A stretch of DNA of 64,000 bases from Chitinilyticum piscinae (lineage in GTDB: Bacteria; Pseudomonadota; Gammaproteobacteria; Burkholderiales; Chitinibacteraceae), in NCBI RefSeq assembly GCF_015223195.1, contig NZ_JADFUA010000007.1, positions 1 to 64,000 of the forward strand, in the 5' to 3' direction. How positions within the stretch are numbered: the first letter of the stretch is position 1; the number at the start of each line of letters is the position of its first letter. The notes beneath the pieces were generated by a model, which saw only the letters and a list, made by a program, of their open reading frames with translations, searched no databases and was not told the origin of the DNA. This document shows positions 26,164 to 35,606 of this stretch, in pieces. A program made the translations under genes and the position numbers.

Positions 26164-29100
26164 ATGCCGTCGCACTCCAAGCTTGCCGATCTCGAACGCT
26201 ATCTGCAGCAGGATGAAGCCACTCTGGTGCGCTACCTGCAGCAAAACCTGCCAACCCATAGCCCTGAAAGCATTGAAGAACGCCGCATTCTCGGCAATAC
26301 CCTGACCAGTGAGCTTGGCAAGGCAAGACGGCACGCCGGCGGCATCGATGCGCTGCTGGCCGAGTTTCCGCTCAGCAGTCCCGAAGGCCGGGCACTGCTC
26401 GAACTCACTGAAGCTCTGCCACGCATTCCCGACCAGCACACGCAGGATCTGCTGATCCGCGAAAAACTGCAGCAGTCCAACTGGCGGGGGCGCAAGGGCA
26501 GCAACAGCCCCTGGCTGGTTCGACTGGCCAGCTGGGCCCTGCAGCATGCCCGCGACTGGTCCGCAAGCAGCGCCGGCGAAACGCTGGTACGCCCGGCGCT
26601 GAAGCTGGCCATCGAGCAGCTGGGCGAGCAATTCGTGATTGCTGAAGACATCCATACCGCGCTGCTGCGACGCAAGAACGATTTTCTGTATTCCTTCGAC
26701 ATGCTGGGCGAAGCCGCACTCGGTTATGCCGATGCCGACCGTTACTTCGCCAGCTACCGCGATGCCATCGCGGCTGTCGGCACGGCAGCCAACGGCAGCG
26801 GCGCACGCATGGGCCCCGGCATTTCGGTCAAGCTGTCGGCATTGCACCCCCGTTACCACCCCCTGCAGCGCGATGAGGTCTTTGCCGAGCTGCTGCCACG
26901 CTTGCTGGAGCTGGCCACACAGGCTCGCGACGCCGACATCGGACTGACCATCGACGCCGAAGAAAGCGAGCGCTTGCTGCTGTCGCTGGAGCTGTTCGAA
27001 AAACTGGCACTCTCGCCCGCCCTGCAGCACTGGGATGGGCTGGGGCTGGCGGTGCAGGCCTACCAGACCCGCGCACCGGGCGTAATCGACTGGGTCATCC
27101 AGCTCGCACACCGACGGGGAACTCCACTGATGCTGCGTCTGGTGAAAGGCGCGTACTGGGACAGCGAGATCAAGCGTGCCCAGCAACTGGCGCTGCCGGG
27201 CTATCCGGTCTTTACCCGCAAGGCTCATACCGATCTGTGCTACGAATTCTGTGCGCTGCGTCTGCTGCAGGCCCAGGACTGGATCTACCCGCAATTCGCC
27301 ACGCACAATGCGCACACCATCGCCATGATCCGCCAGCATGCCGATCCGCTGCAGGACTACGAATTCCAGGCACTGTTCGGCATGGGCGAAACGCTGTACC
27401 GCCTGCTGCCGCAGCACGACATCCCCGTTCCCTGCCGCCTGTACGCGCCAGTGGGCGAACAGGCCAGCCTGCTCCCCTATCTGGTGCGCCGGCTACTGGA
27501 AAATGGCGCAAATACCTCATTTCTGCACCAGCTGCATCAAAGCGAAGCCGATGAGCCCACTGGCACATCGCTCCCCGCTCCGGATCGGCTATTTGCCGGT
27601 CGGCGCACGGCGGCCATGCTGGATCTGAACCGGCCGCAGCAACTGGCGGCCTTGCTGGATGCGTGCGAGCACGATGCCCCCCACCATCTGTCAGCCGCAC
27701 CACTGCTGGCACAGGGTTACCCTGAAGGGTATAAATCCGAAACCGCCTTCAATCCTGCCGATGAAGCAGATACCCTTGGAAGCATCACGATAAGCAGTGC
27801 ACAGGATCTCGGACAGGCACTGGCGCTGGCAGCTACCCCGCCGAATACGCGCCAGGCTGCGGAAACCGCGAGCTGGCTAGAGAAAACCGCCGACCTGCTG
27901 GTGGAACAACAAGCCCGGCTGATCCAGTTGCTGATCCGGGAGGCCGGCAAGACGCTGGCCAATGCCCTGGCCGAGTGGCGCGAAGCCATCGATTTCTGCC
28001 GCTATTACGCCCTGCAGGCCCGCGGCAACTGGCCGGATGCCCCGCTCTGCCCGCTGGGAACACTGGTAGTGATCAGCCCGTGGAATTTTCCGCTGGCCAT
28101 CCTGACCGGACAGATCGCCGCCGCACTGGCTACCGGTAACCGCGTGCTGGCCAAACCGGCACCGCAAACGCCGCTGATCGCCACGACACTCGTGCACCTG
28201 CTGCATCAGGCCGGGGTCCCGCGCGAGCAACTGCAGCTCCTGCCCGGCGATGGGGAAACCGGAGCCGCGCTGTGTAGCGATCCTCGCATCGCCGGCGTGC
28301 TGTTCACCGGTTCGCTGGCCACCGCGCAAGCCATCCGTCGCACCCTTGCAGCCAGTCCGGCCCGACGTCTGCTGATTGCCGAAACCGGCGGGGTCAACGC
28401 CTTGTTTGTCGACAGCAGCGCCCATCTCGATCAGGTTGTTGCCCAGGTCATGGAATCGGCCTTCGACAGTGCCGGCCAGCGCTGCTCGGCATTGCGCCTG
28501 CTGTGTGTCCAGGACGATGTCGCGGATCTGCTGTGGGAGCGTCTGTGTGCGGCCCTGCAGACGCTGGTACTCGGCGATCCCTGGCGGCTGGATTGCGATG
28601 TCGGTCCGGTCATCGATGCAGCCGCCCGCCAGCGTCTGGAAGGCTGCATCAGCACCCTGCTGTCACGCAGCCTGCGCAGCTGCCAGCTGGCCGTACCATT
28701 GGATTGTGCCACCGGCTATTTCGTACCGCCCACGCTGCTGGAAATCAATGAGGCGGATCTGCCTGCCAGCGAGATCTTCGGCCCCCTGTTGTGCCTGCTT
28801 CGTTACCGGCGCGATGATCGCCCCCGGCTGCTGGGCAGGCTGCGCCTGTCCGGATACGGGCTGACCATGGGTATCGCCACCCGGTTGGCCAGCGAGGCCG
28901 ACGCCATCATCGCCACCAGCCATATCGGCAACTACTACGTGAACCGCAACCAGATCGGCGCGATTGTGGAAAGCCAGCCCTTTGGCGGCACCGGCAGATC
29001 CGGCACCGGCCCCAAGGCCGGCGGCCCGTGGCTGCTGTGGCAGCTGGTGCAGGATGGCAGCCCGCCAATGCCGCAGGCTCGCTGGCACGCGCCACAGGGC

Positions 29101-29634
29101 TTGCAGGTCTTGCTGGATCTGGAGCTGGATTTCACCGAACGCGAGCAGCTCGGAGCACTGTTCGCTCGCTATCCGGCGCTGGGCGCAGATGAAGCACTGC
29201 CGGATCGTCCCGGTTGTACCGGCGAGCGCAACCGCTACGGCCATCGCCCCGCCGGCAAATTGTTCTGCACCGCCAGCAACACCACGGAGCTGCTGCATCA
29301 GATCGGCGCGGCACTCGCCACCGGCAACCAGCCTCTGGTCAGCGATTGCGAGCAGCACCGCCGCTGGCAACAGCACCTGCCTGCCCTGCTGCTCACCGCC
29401 GATGCGCACCCCGAACATCTGGGGGCGGTACTGGCAAGCACCAGTGACTATACGGCTCGCGAGCACCAGTGGGCACACACGGCACGTGATCTGGTGCCTG
29501 TCATTGCCCCTGGCAACGACGGCTGTTACCCTTGGCATCGCCTGCGGCACGAATACTGCATCACGATCAATACCGCAGCCATCGGCGGCAACACCGAGCT
29601 ACTCGGTCAATCAGCCGGGCAAATGCCAGATTGA
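26164..29634 (+). CDS. putA: Bifunctional proline dehydrogenase/L-glutamate gamma-semialdehyde dehydrogenase
   Basis: A 1156-residue enzyme that oxidises proline to glutamate in two steps. The FAD-dependent proline dehydrogenase barrel (about 170-460) includes RLVKGAYWDSEIKRAQ and the flavin/substrate region ending QLYAPVGE-like. The aldehyde dehydrogenase domain (about 550-1000) carries the catalytic Glu in AETGG (about 740) and Cys in GQRCSALR (about 773). The C-terminal conserved region is shortened but present. It lacks the N-terminal ribbon-helix-helix DNA-binding domain of E. coli-type trifunctional PutA, so it cannot repress its own gene in that way. A 49-bp element is read in frame at about residues 522-538, between the two catalytic domains. 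Confidence 0.93.
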   Translation: MPSHSKLADLERYLQQDEATLVRYLQQNLPTHSPESIEERRILGNTLTSELGKARRHAGGIDALLAEFPLSSPEGRALLELTEALPRIPDQHTQDLLIREKLQQSNWRGRKGSNSPWLVRLASWALQHARDWSASSAGETLVRPALKLAIEQLGEQFVIAEDIHTALLRRKNDFLYSFDMLGEAALGYADADRYFASYRDAIAAVGTAANGSGARMGPGISVKLSALHPRYHPLQRDEVFAELLPRLLELATQARDADIGLTIDAEESERLLLSLELFEKLALSPALQHWDGLGLAVQAYQTRAPGVIDWVIQLAHRRGTPLMLRLVKGAYWDSEIKRAQQLALPGYPVFTRKAHTDLCYEFCALRLLQAQDWIYPQFATHNAHTIAMIRQHADPLQDYEFQALFGMGETLYRLLPQHDIPVPCRLYAPVGEQASLLPYLVRRLLENGANTSFLHQLHQSEADEPTGTSLPAPDRLFAGRRTAAMLDLNRPQQLAALLDACEHDAPHHLSAAPLLAQGYPEGYKSETAFNPADEADTLGSITISSAQDLGQALALAATPPNTRQAAETASWLEKTADLLVEQQARLIQLLIREAGKTLANALAEWREAIDFCRYYALQARGNWPDAPLCPLGTLVVISPWNFPLAILTGQIAAALATGNRVLAKPAPQTPLIATTLVHLLHQAGVPREQLQLLPGDGETGAALCSDPRIAGVLFTGSLATAQAIRRTLAASPARRLLIAETGGVNALFVDSSAHLDQVVAQVMESAFDSAGQRCSALRLLCVQDDVADLLWERLCAALQTLVLGDPWRLDCDVGPVIDAAARQRLEGCISTLLSRSLRSCQLAVPLDCATGYFVPPTLLEINEADLPASEIFGPLLCLLRYRRDDRPRLLGRLRLSGYGLTMGIATRLASEADAIIATSHIGNYYVNRNQIGAIVESQPFGGTGRSGTGPKAGGPWLLWQLVQDGSPPMPQARWHAPQGLQVLLDLELDFTEREQLGALFARYPALGADEALPDRPGCTGERNRYGHRPAGKLFCTASNTTELLHQIGAALATGNQPLVSDCEQHRRWQQHLPALLLTADAHPEHLGAVLASTSDYTAREHQWAHTARDLVPVIAPGNDGCYPWHRLRHEYCITINTAAIGGNTELLGQSAGQMPD
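27727..27775. repeat. 49-bp element, copy 13, inside putA
   Basis: GGGTAT to ATACCC, exactly 49 bases, in the linker between the two catalytic domains of putA. It is the only copy found inside a gene. The centre is less A-rich than in the intergenic copies. The reading frame stays open through it. Confidence 0.55.
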
Positions 29635-29638
29635 GCAC

Positions 29639-30043
29639 TCAATCCTGCAGGGTTACCCCGTCATGACCGCGAAACTGCAGCGCAACCGAATTGATGCAGT
29701 AGCGCTCGCCAGTCGGCTCGGGACCATCCGGGAACACGTGCCCCAGATGTGCATCACACTGCGCACAGCGCACCTCGACACGGACCATGCCGTGGCTGTA
29801 ATCGGTAATGCGCCGGATGCGGCCATCGCCCTCCTCGGCCCAGAAGCTCGGCCAGCCGCAGCCGGCATCGAACTTGGTATCGGCGGCAAACAGCAGGGCG
29901 CCACAGCAGACGCAGTGATACGTTCCCTGCCCCGCATGCCGGTACAGCACCCCGGAAAAGGGTGGCTCGGTGCCTGCCTCGCGGGTCACGCGATAGGCCA
30001 GTGGCGACAGCTCGCGCCGCCAGTTGTCATCCCGTTCGCTCAT
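29639..30043 (-). CDS. msrB: Peptide-methionine (R)-S-oxide reductase
   Basis: A 134-residue enzyme that reduces methionine-R-sulfoxide. Zinc-binding pairs are C44/C47 and C93/C96 (CAQC). The substrate motif GCGWPSF and the catalytic Cys in RYCINS (about 116) are present. No signal peptide, so cytoplasmic. The stop lies five bases from the putA stop (convergent), and its start is four bases downstream of the hydrolase gene stop, probably one transcript. Confidence 0.95.
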   Translation of the reverse strand: MSERDDNWRRELSPLAYRVTREAGTEPPFSGVLYRHAGQGTYHCVCCGALLFAADTKFDAGCGWPSFWAEEGDGRIRRITDYSHGMVRVEVRCAQCDAHLGHVFPDGPEPTGERYCINSVALQFRGHDGVTLQD

Positions 30044-30047
30044 TGCT

Positions 30048-30854
30048 TCACTCCCTGAATGCCGGCAGCCGGCCCAGCCAGTCCAGCAGCAGTTTCATCA
30101 TCTCGGGAAAATGGCTGTTGCACATCAGCGCATGCCCCGCCTCGGGAATCATCTGCGGCCGCGTTCCCCAGGATTGCGCGGTCAGCCAGATATCGGAAAA
30201 CGGCAGAATGCGGTCGCTGCCGGCCCCGACGACCAGCACCGGCAGATCGAACACCTTGGGAAACAGCCGCCACGGCTGCGGCAACCACAGTTGCGACAGT
30301 GCCTGGATCGATTCCGGCTGTGCCTGTGCGGCGAAGCCGGCCAGATGGCTGCTGTCGGTATCCGGGGCAAACAGCAGCTCGCGCACGAATTCCAGGTCGG
30401 GCTCGGGGTCGAAGCCGCTGGCAAAGCGCTGCAGTGACATCAGCAAGCCCGGATAGCACGACGCCATATAGGTCAGCGAACCGGAAAGGCCATACGGTGG
30501 CACCGGGGCCAGCAGCGCCAGTCCCGGCACGCGCACATGCTCGGCGATCCGCTGCAGCAGATAGCCGCCCAGCGAATGCCCGACCAGCACCGGAGCACGG
30601 CCGATCTGCTCCAGCGCCCATTCGATATCCTGCAGATAATCGGCCAGCGTCAGCGCATGCAGCTGCTCGCGCCCGGCACTACCACCATGCCCGGACAGGC
30701 TCAGCGCATAGCTGTCCCAGCCCGCATCGGCCAGAGCCGTCTGCGTGGATTCCCAGCACCACGCCCCGGCAAACGCACCGTGCACCAGCAGCACCGGCGG
30801 GCGATCACCCGGCCGGGCCGCTGGCACATGCAGCAATTCCAGTTCATCGGCCAT
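30048..30854 (-). CDS. Alpha/beta hydrolase
   Basis: A 268-residue hydrolase with the oxyanion motif VHGAFAG, nucleophile elbow GHSLGG (Ser about 94), acid in GAGSDRILP and His in EAGHALM. Cytoplasmic. The substrate is unknown. It lies upstream of msrB with a 4-base gap. Confidence 0.82.
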   Translation of the reverse strand: MADELELLHVPAARPGDRPPVLLVHGAFAGAWCWESTQTALADAGWDSYALSLSGHGGSAGREQLHALTLADYLQDIEWALEQIGRAPVLVGHSLGGYLLQRIAEHVRVPGLALLAPVPPYGLSGSLTYMASCYPGLLMSLQRFASGFDPEPDLEFVRELLFAPDTDSSHLAGFAAQAQPESIQALSQLWLPQPWRLFPKVFDLPVLVVGAGSDRILPFSDIWLTAQSWGTRPQMIPEAGHALMCNSHFPEMMKLLLDWLGRLPAFRE

Positions 30855-30924
30855 CCTGCCGTCCCATTTTCATCAGAGACTGCTACTATCGTGAAACCAC
30901 ATGCCGAATGCAAGGAGCACGCCC

Positions 30925-31254
30925 ATGCCCTACGTACGCCGCAACAGCCAGGGTGACATAACCGCGATCTACCGCGAGCCGGAGCCGGGCGCCGACGAAT
31001 TCCTGCCGGCCCACAGTGGCGAACTGGCCGAATTCTTCGGCCAAAGCGGCGACGCCGCGCAATTCCAGGAACTGGACATCAGCCTCATCCGCGTGCTGGA
31101 AGACCTGATCGACGTGATGATCCAGAAAAACCAGCTGCGCCTTACCGACCTGCCACCACCCGCCCAGCAGAAGCTGCTATCGCGCAAGAACCTGCGCCGC
31201 AGCCTCGCCAACCAGCTCAACTTCACCATCAGCCCGGATGACGGGGTGATCTGA
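30925..31254 (+). CDS. Conserved small protein (109 aa) of unknown function
   Basis: A 109-residue acidic protein. It begins MPYVRRNSQGDITAIY and has a helical C-terminal half (LIRVLEDLIDVMIQKNQLRLTDLP) with the typical ending KLLSRKNLR. Proteins of this type are common in betaproteobacteria and are sometimes labelled tryptophan synthase beta-like, which I think is wrong. The ATG at 30925 has AAGGAG upstream; an earlier ATG at 30901 has none. Confidence 0.7.
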   Translation: MPYVRRNSQGDITAIYREPEPGADEFLPAHSGELAEFFGQSGDAAQFQELDISLIRVLEDLIDVMIQKNQLRLTDLPPPAQQKLLSRKNLRRSLANQLNFTISPDDGVI

Positions 31255-31376
31255 TTGGCGCTCGCACATGACTGATTCGGCCAGCGGAGGTCCTTCACTC
31301 GTCATCCCGAAAGCTGTGACCTATCTTTCATGGTTTTGAGGTCGCTCCCAAAATCGAATAAGTTAAAGTCAGCCGA

Positions 31377-31850
31377 ATGATTAGTTCTTCTTCCCTATTG
31401 GGGCTTGTACTTGAATCTGTCTGGATGACTCCGTTGCAAGAAGTACATTCTGCATGGGTTAACGAGGCCTCTGCCGCCATGTCATATGGCGTGAACTTGT
31501 CCTTTGAGAAGGCTACGTCCATTCAGATTAGGCCTTGTGAGGTTTTCTTACCTGACGAACGATATCCAGCATTGGGAATCGAATGCGGTGCTCTTTCTGG
31601 TCCTTTGGATGCGCTTGTGATCAACGTGGCTGGCGGGCTTCCTGCCTCCATTCACATGGTGCAATGCAAAGAGCTTCAAAATGCGCTCCCTGCTTTGATT
31701 ACAGGGGTAAAGGTTTGGGACTGCATAGGCGAGGGCGCTGACTCGGCCATCCAACTTGTTCTACAGACTGGTTTGACACTGGCTATCAGACATCAATTCC
31801 CACCGATGACACTGGGGGTCGAGATAGTTCGACAGAGTACAGCGCACTAG
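31377..31850 (+). CDS. Hypothetical protein (157 aa) in an AT-richer segment
   Basis: No family recognised. The sequence is soluble by appearance, with no signal peptide or motif. Base composition and codon use (many T- and A-ending codons) differ from the neighbours, which suggests recent acquisition. No convincing ribosome binding site precedes the ATG. It may be a real acquired gene or a relic. Confidence 0.4.
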   Translation: MISSSSLLGLVLESVWMTPLQEVHSAWVNEASAAMSYGVNLSFEKATSIQIRPCEVFLPDERYPALGIECGALSGPLDALVINVAGGLPASIHMVQCKELQNALPALITGVKVWDCIGEGADSAIQLVLQTGLTLAIRHQFPPMTLGVEIVRQSTAH

Positions 31851-31970
31851 TAAATAGTTCCCCCCTGTCATGCTTGCCGCATACGCGCTGCCTAGCCGAT
31901 AATCCTGCCCGCTGCCTCTTGCGGGTTTCCGGCAGTACTCCCGACCGAGCCCGATCTTCTGGAGGCTCTC

Positions 31971-32288
31971 ATGTCAGGCTGGCTCGTTCTCTCCCTTGCC
32001 GTCATTACCGAAATCATCTGGGCTCTGTCGCTCAAGCTGGTGCAGGTGTCCCCCAACCGCTGGCTGATTGCCGGATCGGCGCTGCTGTCTTTCCTGAATA
32101 TGGGCCTGCTGTCGTGGGCGATGCGTGATATTCCCGCCGGCACCGCCTATGCGATCTGGACAGGGCTGGGCGCCATTGGCGTGACCATCGGCGGCATCAT
32201 CTGGTTTGGTGATCCGCTGGGCGCGGCACGCATCGCCTGTCTGGCGCTGATTGTCGCCGGCGTAGCCGGGTTGAAACTGGTTAGCTGA
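31971..32288 (+). CDS. sugE: SMR-family quaternary ammonium/guanidinium exporter (SugE/Gdx-like)
   Basis: A 105-residue four-helix membrane protein. It has the SMR Glu in helix 1 (AVITEIIWALSLK) and the SugE-type signature WAMRDIPAGTAYAIWTGLGAIG. SugE/Gdx proteins export guanidinium, others quaternary ammonium compounds. GGAGG is placed well before the ATG. I found no guanidine riboswitch in the leader. Confidence 0.88.
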   Translation: MSGWLVLSLAVITEIIWALSLKLVQVSPNRWLIAGSALLSFLNMGLLSWAMRDIPAGTAYAIWTGLGAIGVTIGGIIWFGDPLGAARIACLALIVAGVAGLKLVS

Positions 32289-32368
32289 GCTCCAGCCTGG
32301 CTGATCACGGTCCTCCACCCGGTGCGCTGTGCCTATACTGGCATCTGCTGCTAGCCGGGAGTGCCGCC

Positions 32369-33786
32369 ATGTTTGATGCCGAAGTCGAAACCCGTTTCCA
32401 GTCGCTGGCGCAAAGCACGACACCCGCATTTGCGACTGCATTAAGACGGCTGGTACAGGAAGGCAGTGATCGGGAACTCAACCGGGTTAACGTCCTGGAT
32501 TTTGCCAGCCGCTATGGCGTCGATGAGGAGGATGCCATTACCGGCTTTGTGCATGCCGTGCGGGCCGGATTGTTTGATCTGTCGTGGAATCGCTTTGCCC
32601 CGGCTGCGGTGGCGTGCTGGGTGCCAATGCCTCGCTGAAGTCCATGCGCCGGGACGAATACCAGTGCGTAATCTGCAGTGTCGGCTACGCGCCGACACTG
32701 GATGAGATGGTCGAGGCCAGCTTCAGTGTCCACCGGCGGGTTCGGCACATTGCCGGTCACGAGCCGGATTCACTGCCATTCTGGGAATACCTGCGCCAGT
32801 TTTTCTGGAGTTCCGGGCTGAAACTGCCGGAAGGCGACCAGTTTGACCACTTGGCAAGCCAGATTGCCCTTGATACGGTCGAACTTGCTCCCGGCGAGAA
32901 ATGCCAGATTTCACTGGTGCTGCAACCTAACCATCTGCTGGCTTTCGAGCCGGTAACGCATACGGCGCAACATCTGAACGTGCGCGGGGAGCAACCCGAG
33001 CAAAGGCATGAGTTGTCCATTGTATATACCTGCGACGATTTGCAGCTGCCGCCGCGCAAACTCAGGCCGGGCCCGGTACGGCTAACGCTGGAAAACCGCA
33101 CCAAGCAGCGACTGCTCCCCGGCATCTACATCGGCGGTCCCGTGTTCAAGGATATGGTTTCCCATCACCGCCGCTATCTGACTGCCTCACGCTTGCTGAC
33201 TAATCAAGCTTTCCGTGACATTTACCGGGGTGACACACTGGATGTCGACCAGCGCCTCAAGTTGACCAGCCTGAGCTTTCTCTTTACCGATCTCAAGGGC
33301 TCGACCGAGCTGTACGAGCGGGTCGGGGATCTGCAGGCATTTGATCTGGTCCGGGCGCATTTCGGGGTGCTGACCGAAGCAGTGAACGCGGCGCACGGTG
33401 CAGTCGTCAAGACAATCGGAGATGCGGTCATGGCCACCTTTACGTCACCGGAGCGGGCCGTTGCAGCGGCACTGCAGATGCGCACTGCGATGCGTCGACT
33501 CAACGAGGAGCGGGGGCGCGAGGATTTGCTGGTCAAGATCGGCATCCATGAGGGGTCGTGTCTGGCCGTATCGCTTAACGACCGGCTGGATTATTTCGGT
33601 CAGACGGTCAACATCGCAGCCAGGGTGCAGGCGCTGGCGAATTCACAAAGCATCTGCGTGACCGAGCCCGTGTTGCGCCAGGACGCCGTGCTTCGCTTGC
33701 TGAATGCCAAACAACTGGTACCGCAAGCGCAGCAGCAGTCGTTGCGTGGCCTGAGCGACTGCATGACCGTCTACGAAATCCCCTGA
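32369..33786 (+). pseudogene. Class III adenylate/guanylate cyclase (DUF5939 type), frameshifted
   Basis: Two overlapping frames form one gene. The first (32369-32638, with GGAG before the ATG) gives the N-terminal segment (NVLDFASRYGVDEEDAITGF, then AGLFDLSW). The second (from about 32585 to 33786) continues without a gap as a CPGC...CVIC zinc ribbon, a middle domain and a class III cyclase catalytic domain (FTDLKGST, GDAVMA, NIAARVQ with the metal Asp and the Asn/Arg residues). The frames join near 32588 in TGGAA; one more G there would restore a 472-residue protein. Total length is one base short of a multiple of three. This is a true mutation, a sequencing error or a programmed shift; the catalytic domain itself is intact. 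Confidence 0.8.
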
Positions 33787-33873
33787 AGGCAGCACAGCCT
33801 CAGCGGACGCGCCCCCCTTCACAACTTCCCGCAGCAAACCACAAAAGACCTGCCGACTCCTTGATACTCCATG

Positions 33874-33922
33874 CCGTATTATCCTGCAGGTCTTATATGT
33901 CAAAGCATATAACGCAATACAT
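33874..33922. repeat. 49-bp intergenic element, copy 7
   Basis: Starts CCGTAT, has CCTGCAGG in the left arm and ends GCAATACAT after 49 bases. It lies between the convergent cyclase and pepD and touches the pepD stop codon. Confidence 0.7.
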
Positions 33923-35418
33923 TACGCATCTGCCATTTCAGCAGTCGTAGCCCCCACACGTGCCAGCGGTACCGCAGCGAGAGCGGCACAGAGCAGTTCC
34001 CAGAAGCTGGCCACAGTGGAAATCTCGACGCCTTCGTCGGGCGAATGCGCGCCGCGGATGGTCGGACCGAAGGACACCATCTCCAGCCCCGGGTAGGCCG
34101 CTCCAATCAGGCCGCATTCCAGCCCGGCATGGATGACTTTGACTGCGGCATCCTTACCGTAGTGGCTGCGGTAAACATCCTGCAGCAGTGCCAGCGCGCG
34201 GGAAGCCGGCTTGGGCGCCCAGCCCGGGTAGGCGCCTTGCAGCTCGCAACTGCAACCGGCCAGTCGCGCCACCGCAGCGATGCTGCCAGTTAGCTCCTGC
34301 ATGCCCGAGTCGGTGAGCGAGCGCACCATCAGGTCGATGTGCAGCTTCTTGGCCTCGACCTTGACAACACCAAGGTTGTTCGAGGTTTCCACGACACCGG
34401 GAACAGCCTTGCTCCAGCGGCGAATGCCGTGCGGCAGCGATTGCAGCAGATTGAGCACCAGCCGCGAATCCGTCGCCGACAGTGCAATACCGGCCGCAGC
34501 TGGCCGTACCAGCACTTCCACCTTGTCATCGGTTCCCGCCAGCTCGGCACGGAAGACACGGGTGAATTCGTCCGCGAGCGCCGCCAGCAGCGGCAGATCG
34601 CAGGCCGGCACCGCCAGCATGGCAAACGCTTCACGCGGCAGCGCGTTGCGCAGCGTGCCGCCGCGCAGCTCGACCAGACGACCGCCGAAACGCTCGTCCG
34701 CCGCCTGCAGCACACGAGCCAGCAGCTGGATGGCATTGCCGCGCTCCAGGTGGATGTCGACCCCGGAATGCCCGCCACGCAACCCTTGCACGACGAATTC
34801 CGCCGCCTGGTAGCCCGAGGGCATGGGCTGGCTGATCAGATTGCGTGCAAGCACGGCATCCACACCACCGGCGCAACCGAGATAGAACTCGCCCCAGTCT
34901 TCGGTATCCAGATTGAAGAGCAGCTCGCCCTGCAGCCAGCCAGGCTGCAGGGCGCGCGCACCGGTCATGCCGGCTTCTTCGTCGACGGTGAGCAGCACTT
35001 CCAGTGGCCCATGTGCAATACCGTCGTCTTCCAGCACCGCCAGCGCCGCGGCAACGCCAATGCCGTTGTCTGCCCCCAGCGTGGTGCCGGTGGCATAGAC
35101 CCAGCCACCGTCGATACGCGGACGGATCGGATCGGTATGGAAATTGTGCGCGGTGGCTTCGTTCTTCTGCGCCACCATGTCCAGATGCCCTTGCAGCACG
35201 ACGCCCGCACGATCTTCCATGCCCGGGGTCGCCGGCTTGCGGATCAGCAGATTGCCGCAATCATCCTGCTCAACCCCGAAACCGCGCCCGCGCGCCCAGT
35301 CGGCAATATGCCGGCGCAAGACGGCCTCATGCCTGGAGGGCCGCGGAATGTCGCACAAGGTGGCAAAGTGCTGCCACAGACGGGCAGGCTGCAGTAGATC
35401 GAGAGGCGATTGACTCAT
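33922..35418 (-). CDS. pepD: Aminoacyl-histidine dipeptidase (peptidase D, M20 family)
   Basis: A 498-residue zinc dipeptidase (beta-alanyl-histidine/carnosine-type). Metal and active-site motifs are QGHLDMV, LGADNGIG, VDEEAGMTGA, DTEDWGE and the C-terminal GPTIRGAHSPDE. Cytoplasmic. The ATG at 35418 (MSQSPLDLLQP) starts the family homology; the frame is open to 35499. No strong ribosome binding site is visible. Confidence 0.93.
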   Translation of the reverse strand: MSQSPLDLLQPARLWQHFATLCDIPRPSRHEAVLRRHIADWARGRGFGVEQDDCGNLLIRKPATPGMEDRAGVVLQGHLDMVAQKNEATAHNFHTDPIRPRIDGGWVYATGTTLGADNGIGVAAALAVLEDDGIAHGPLEVLLTVDEEAGMTGARALQPGWLQGELLFNLDTEDWGEFYLGCAGGVDAVLARNLISQPMPSGYQAAEFVVQGLRGGHSGVDIHLERGNAIQLLARVLQAADERFGGRLVELRGGTLRNALPREAFAMLAVPACDLPLLAALADEFTRVFRAELAGTDDKVEVLVRPAAAGIALSATDSRLVLNLLQSLPHGIRRWSKAVPGVVETSNNLGVVKVEAKKLHIDLMVRSLTDSGMQELTGSIAAVARLAGCSCELQGAYPGWAPKPASRALALLQDVYRSHYGKDAAVKVIHAGLECGLIGAAYPGLEMVSFGPTIRGAHSPDEGVEISTVASFWELLCAALAAVPLARVGATTAEMADA

Positions 35419-35606
35419 TTCAGGCACAACCTTACAAACAATTCGGGTAGCGTAGCTGGCCAGTGTGCGCCGGGGCGAACAGCTTGTCGCTTGGCACAAT
35501 CCCGTAGAGTTTCGGGGACTTTGCCGATGGCGCCGCAGGCCTACGCAGAACAGGCGCGCACTTTATCACAAACAGATCAGCAACTTAGCGACAGGCGACA
35601 GCCGTA

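Noticed and set aside
31860-31970. Possible guanidine riboswitch upstream of sugE
   Set aside because: No paired ACGR hairpins (class II) and no convincing class I or III core could be found.
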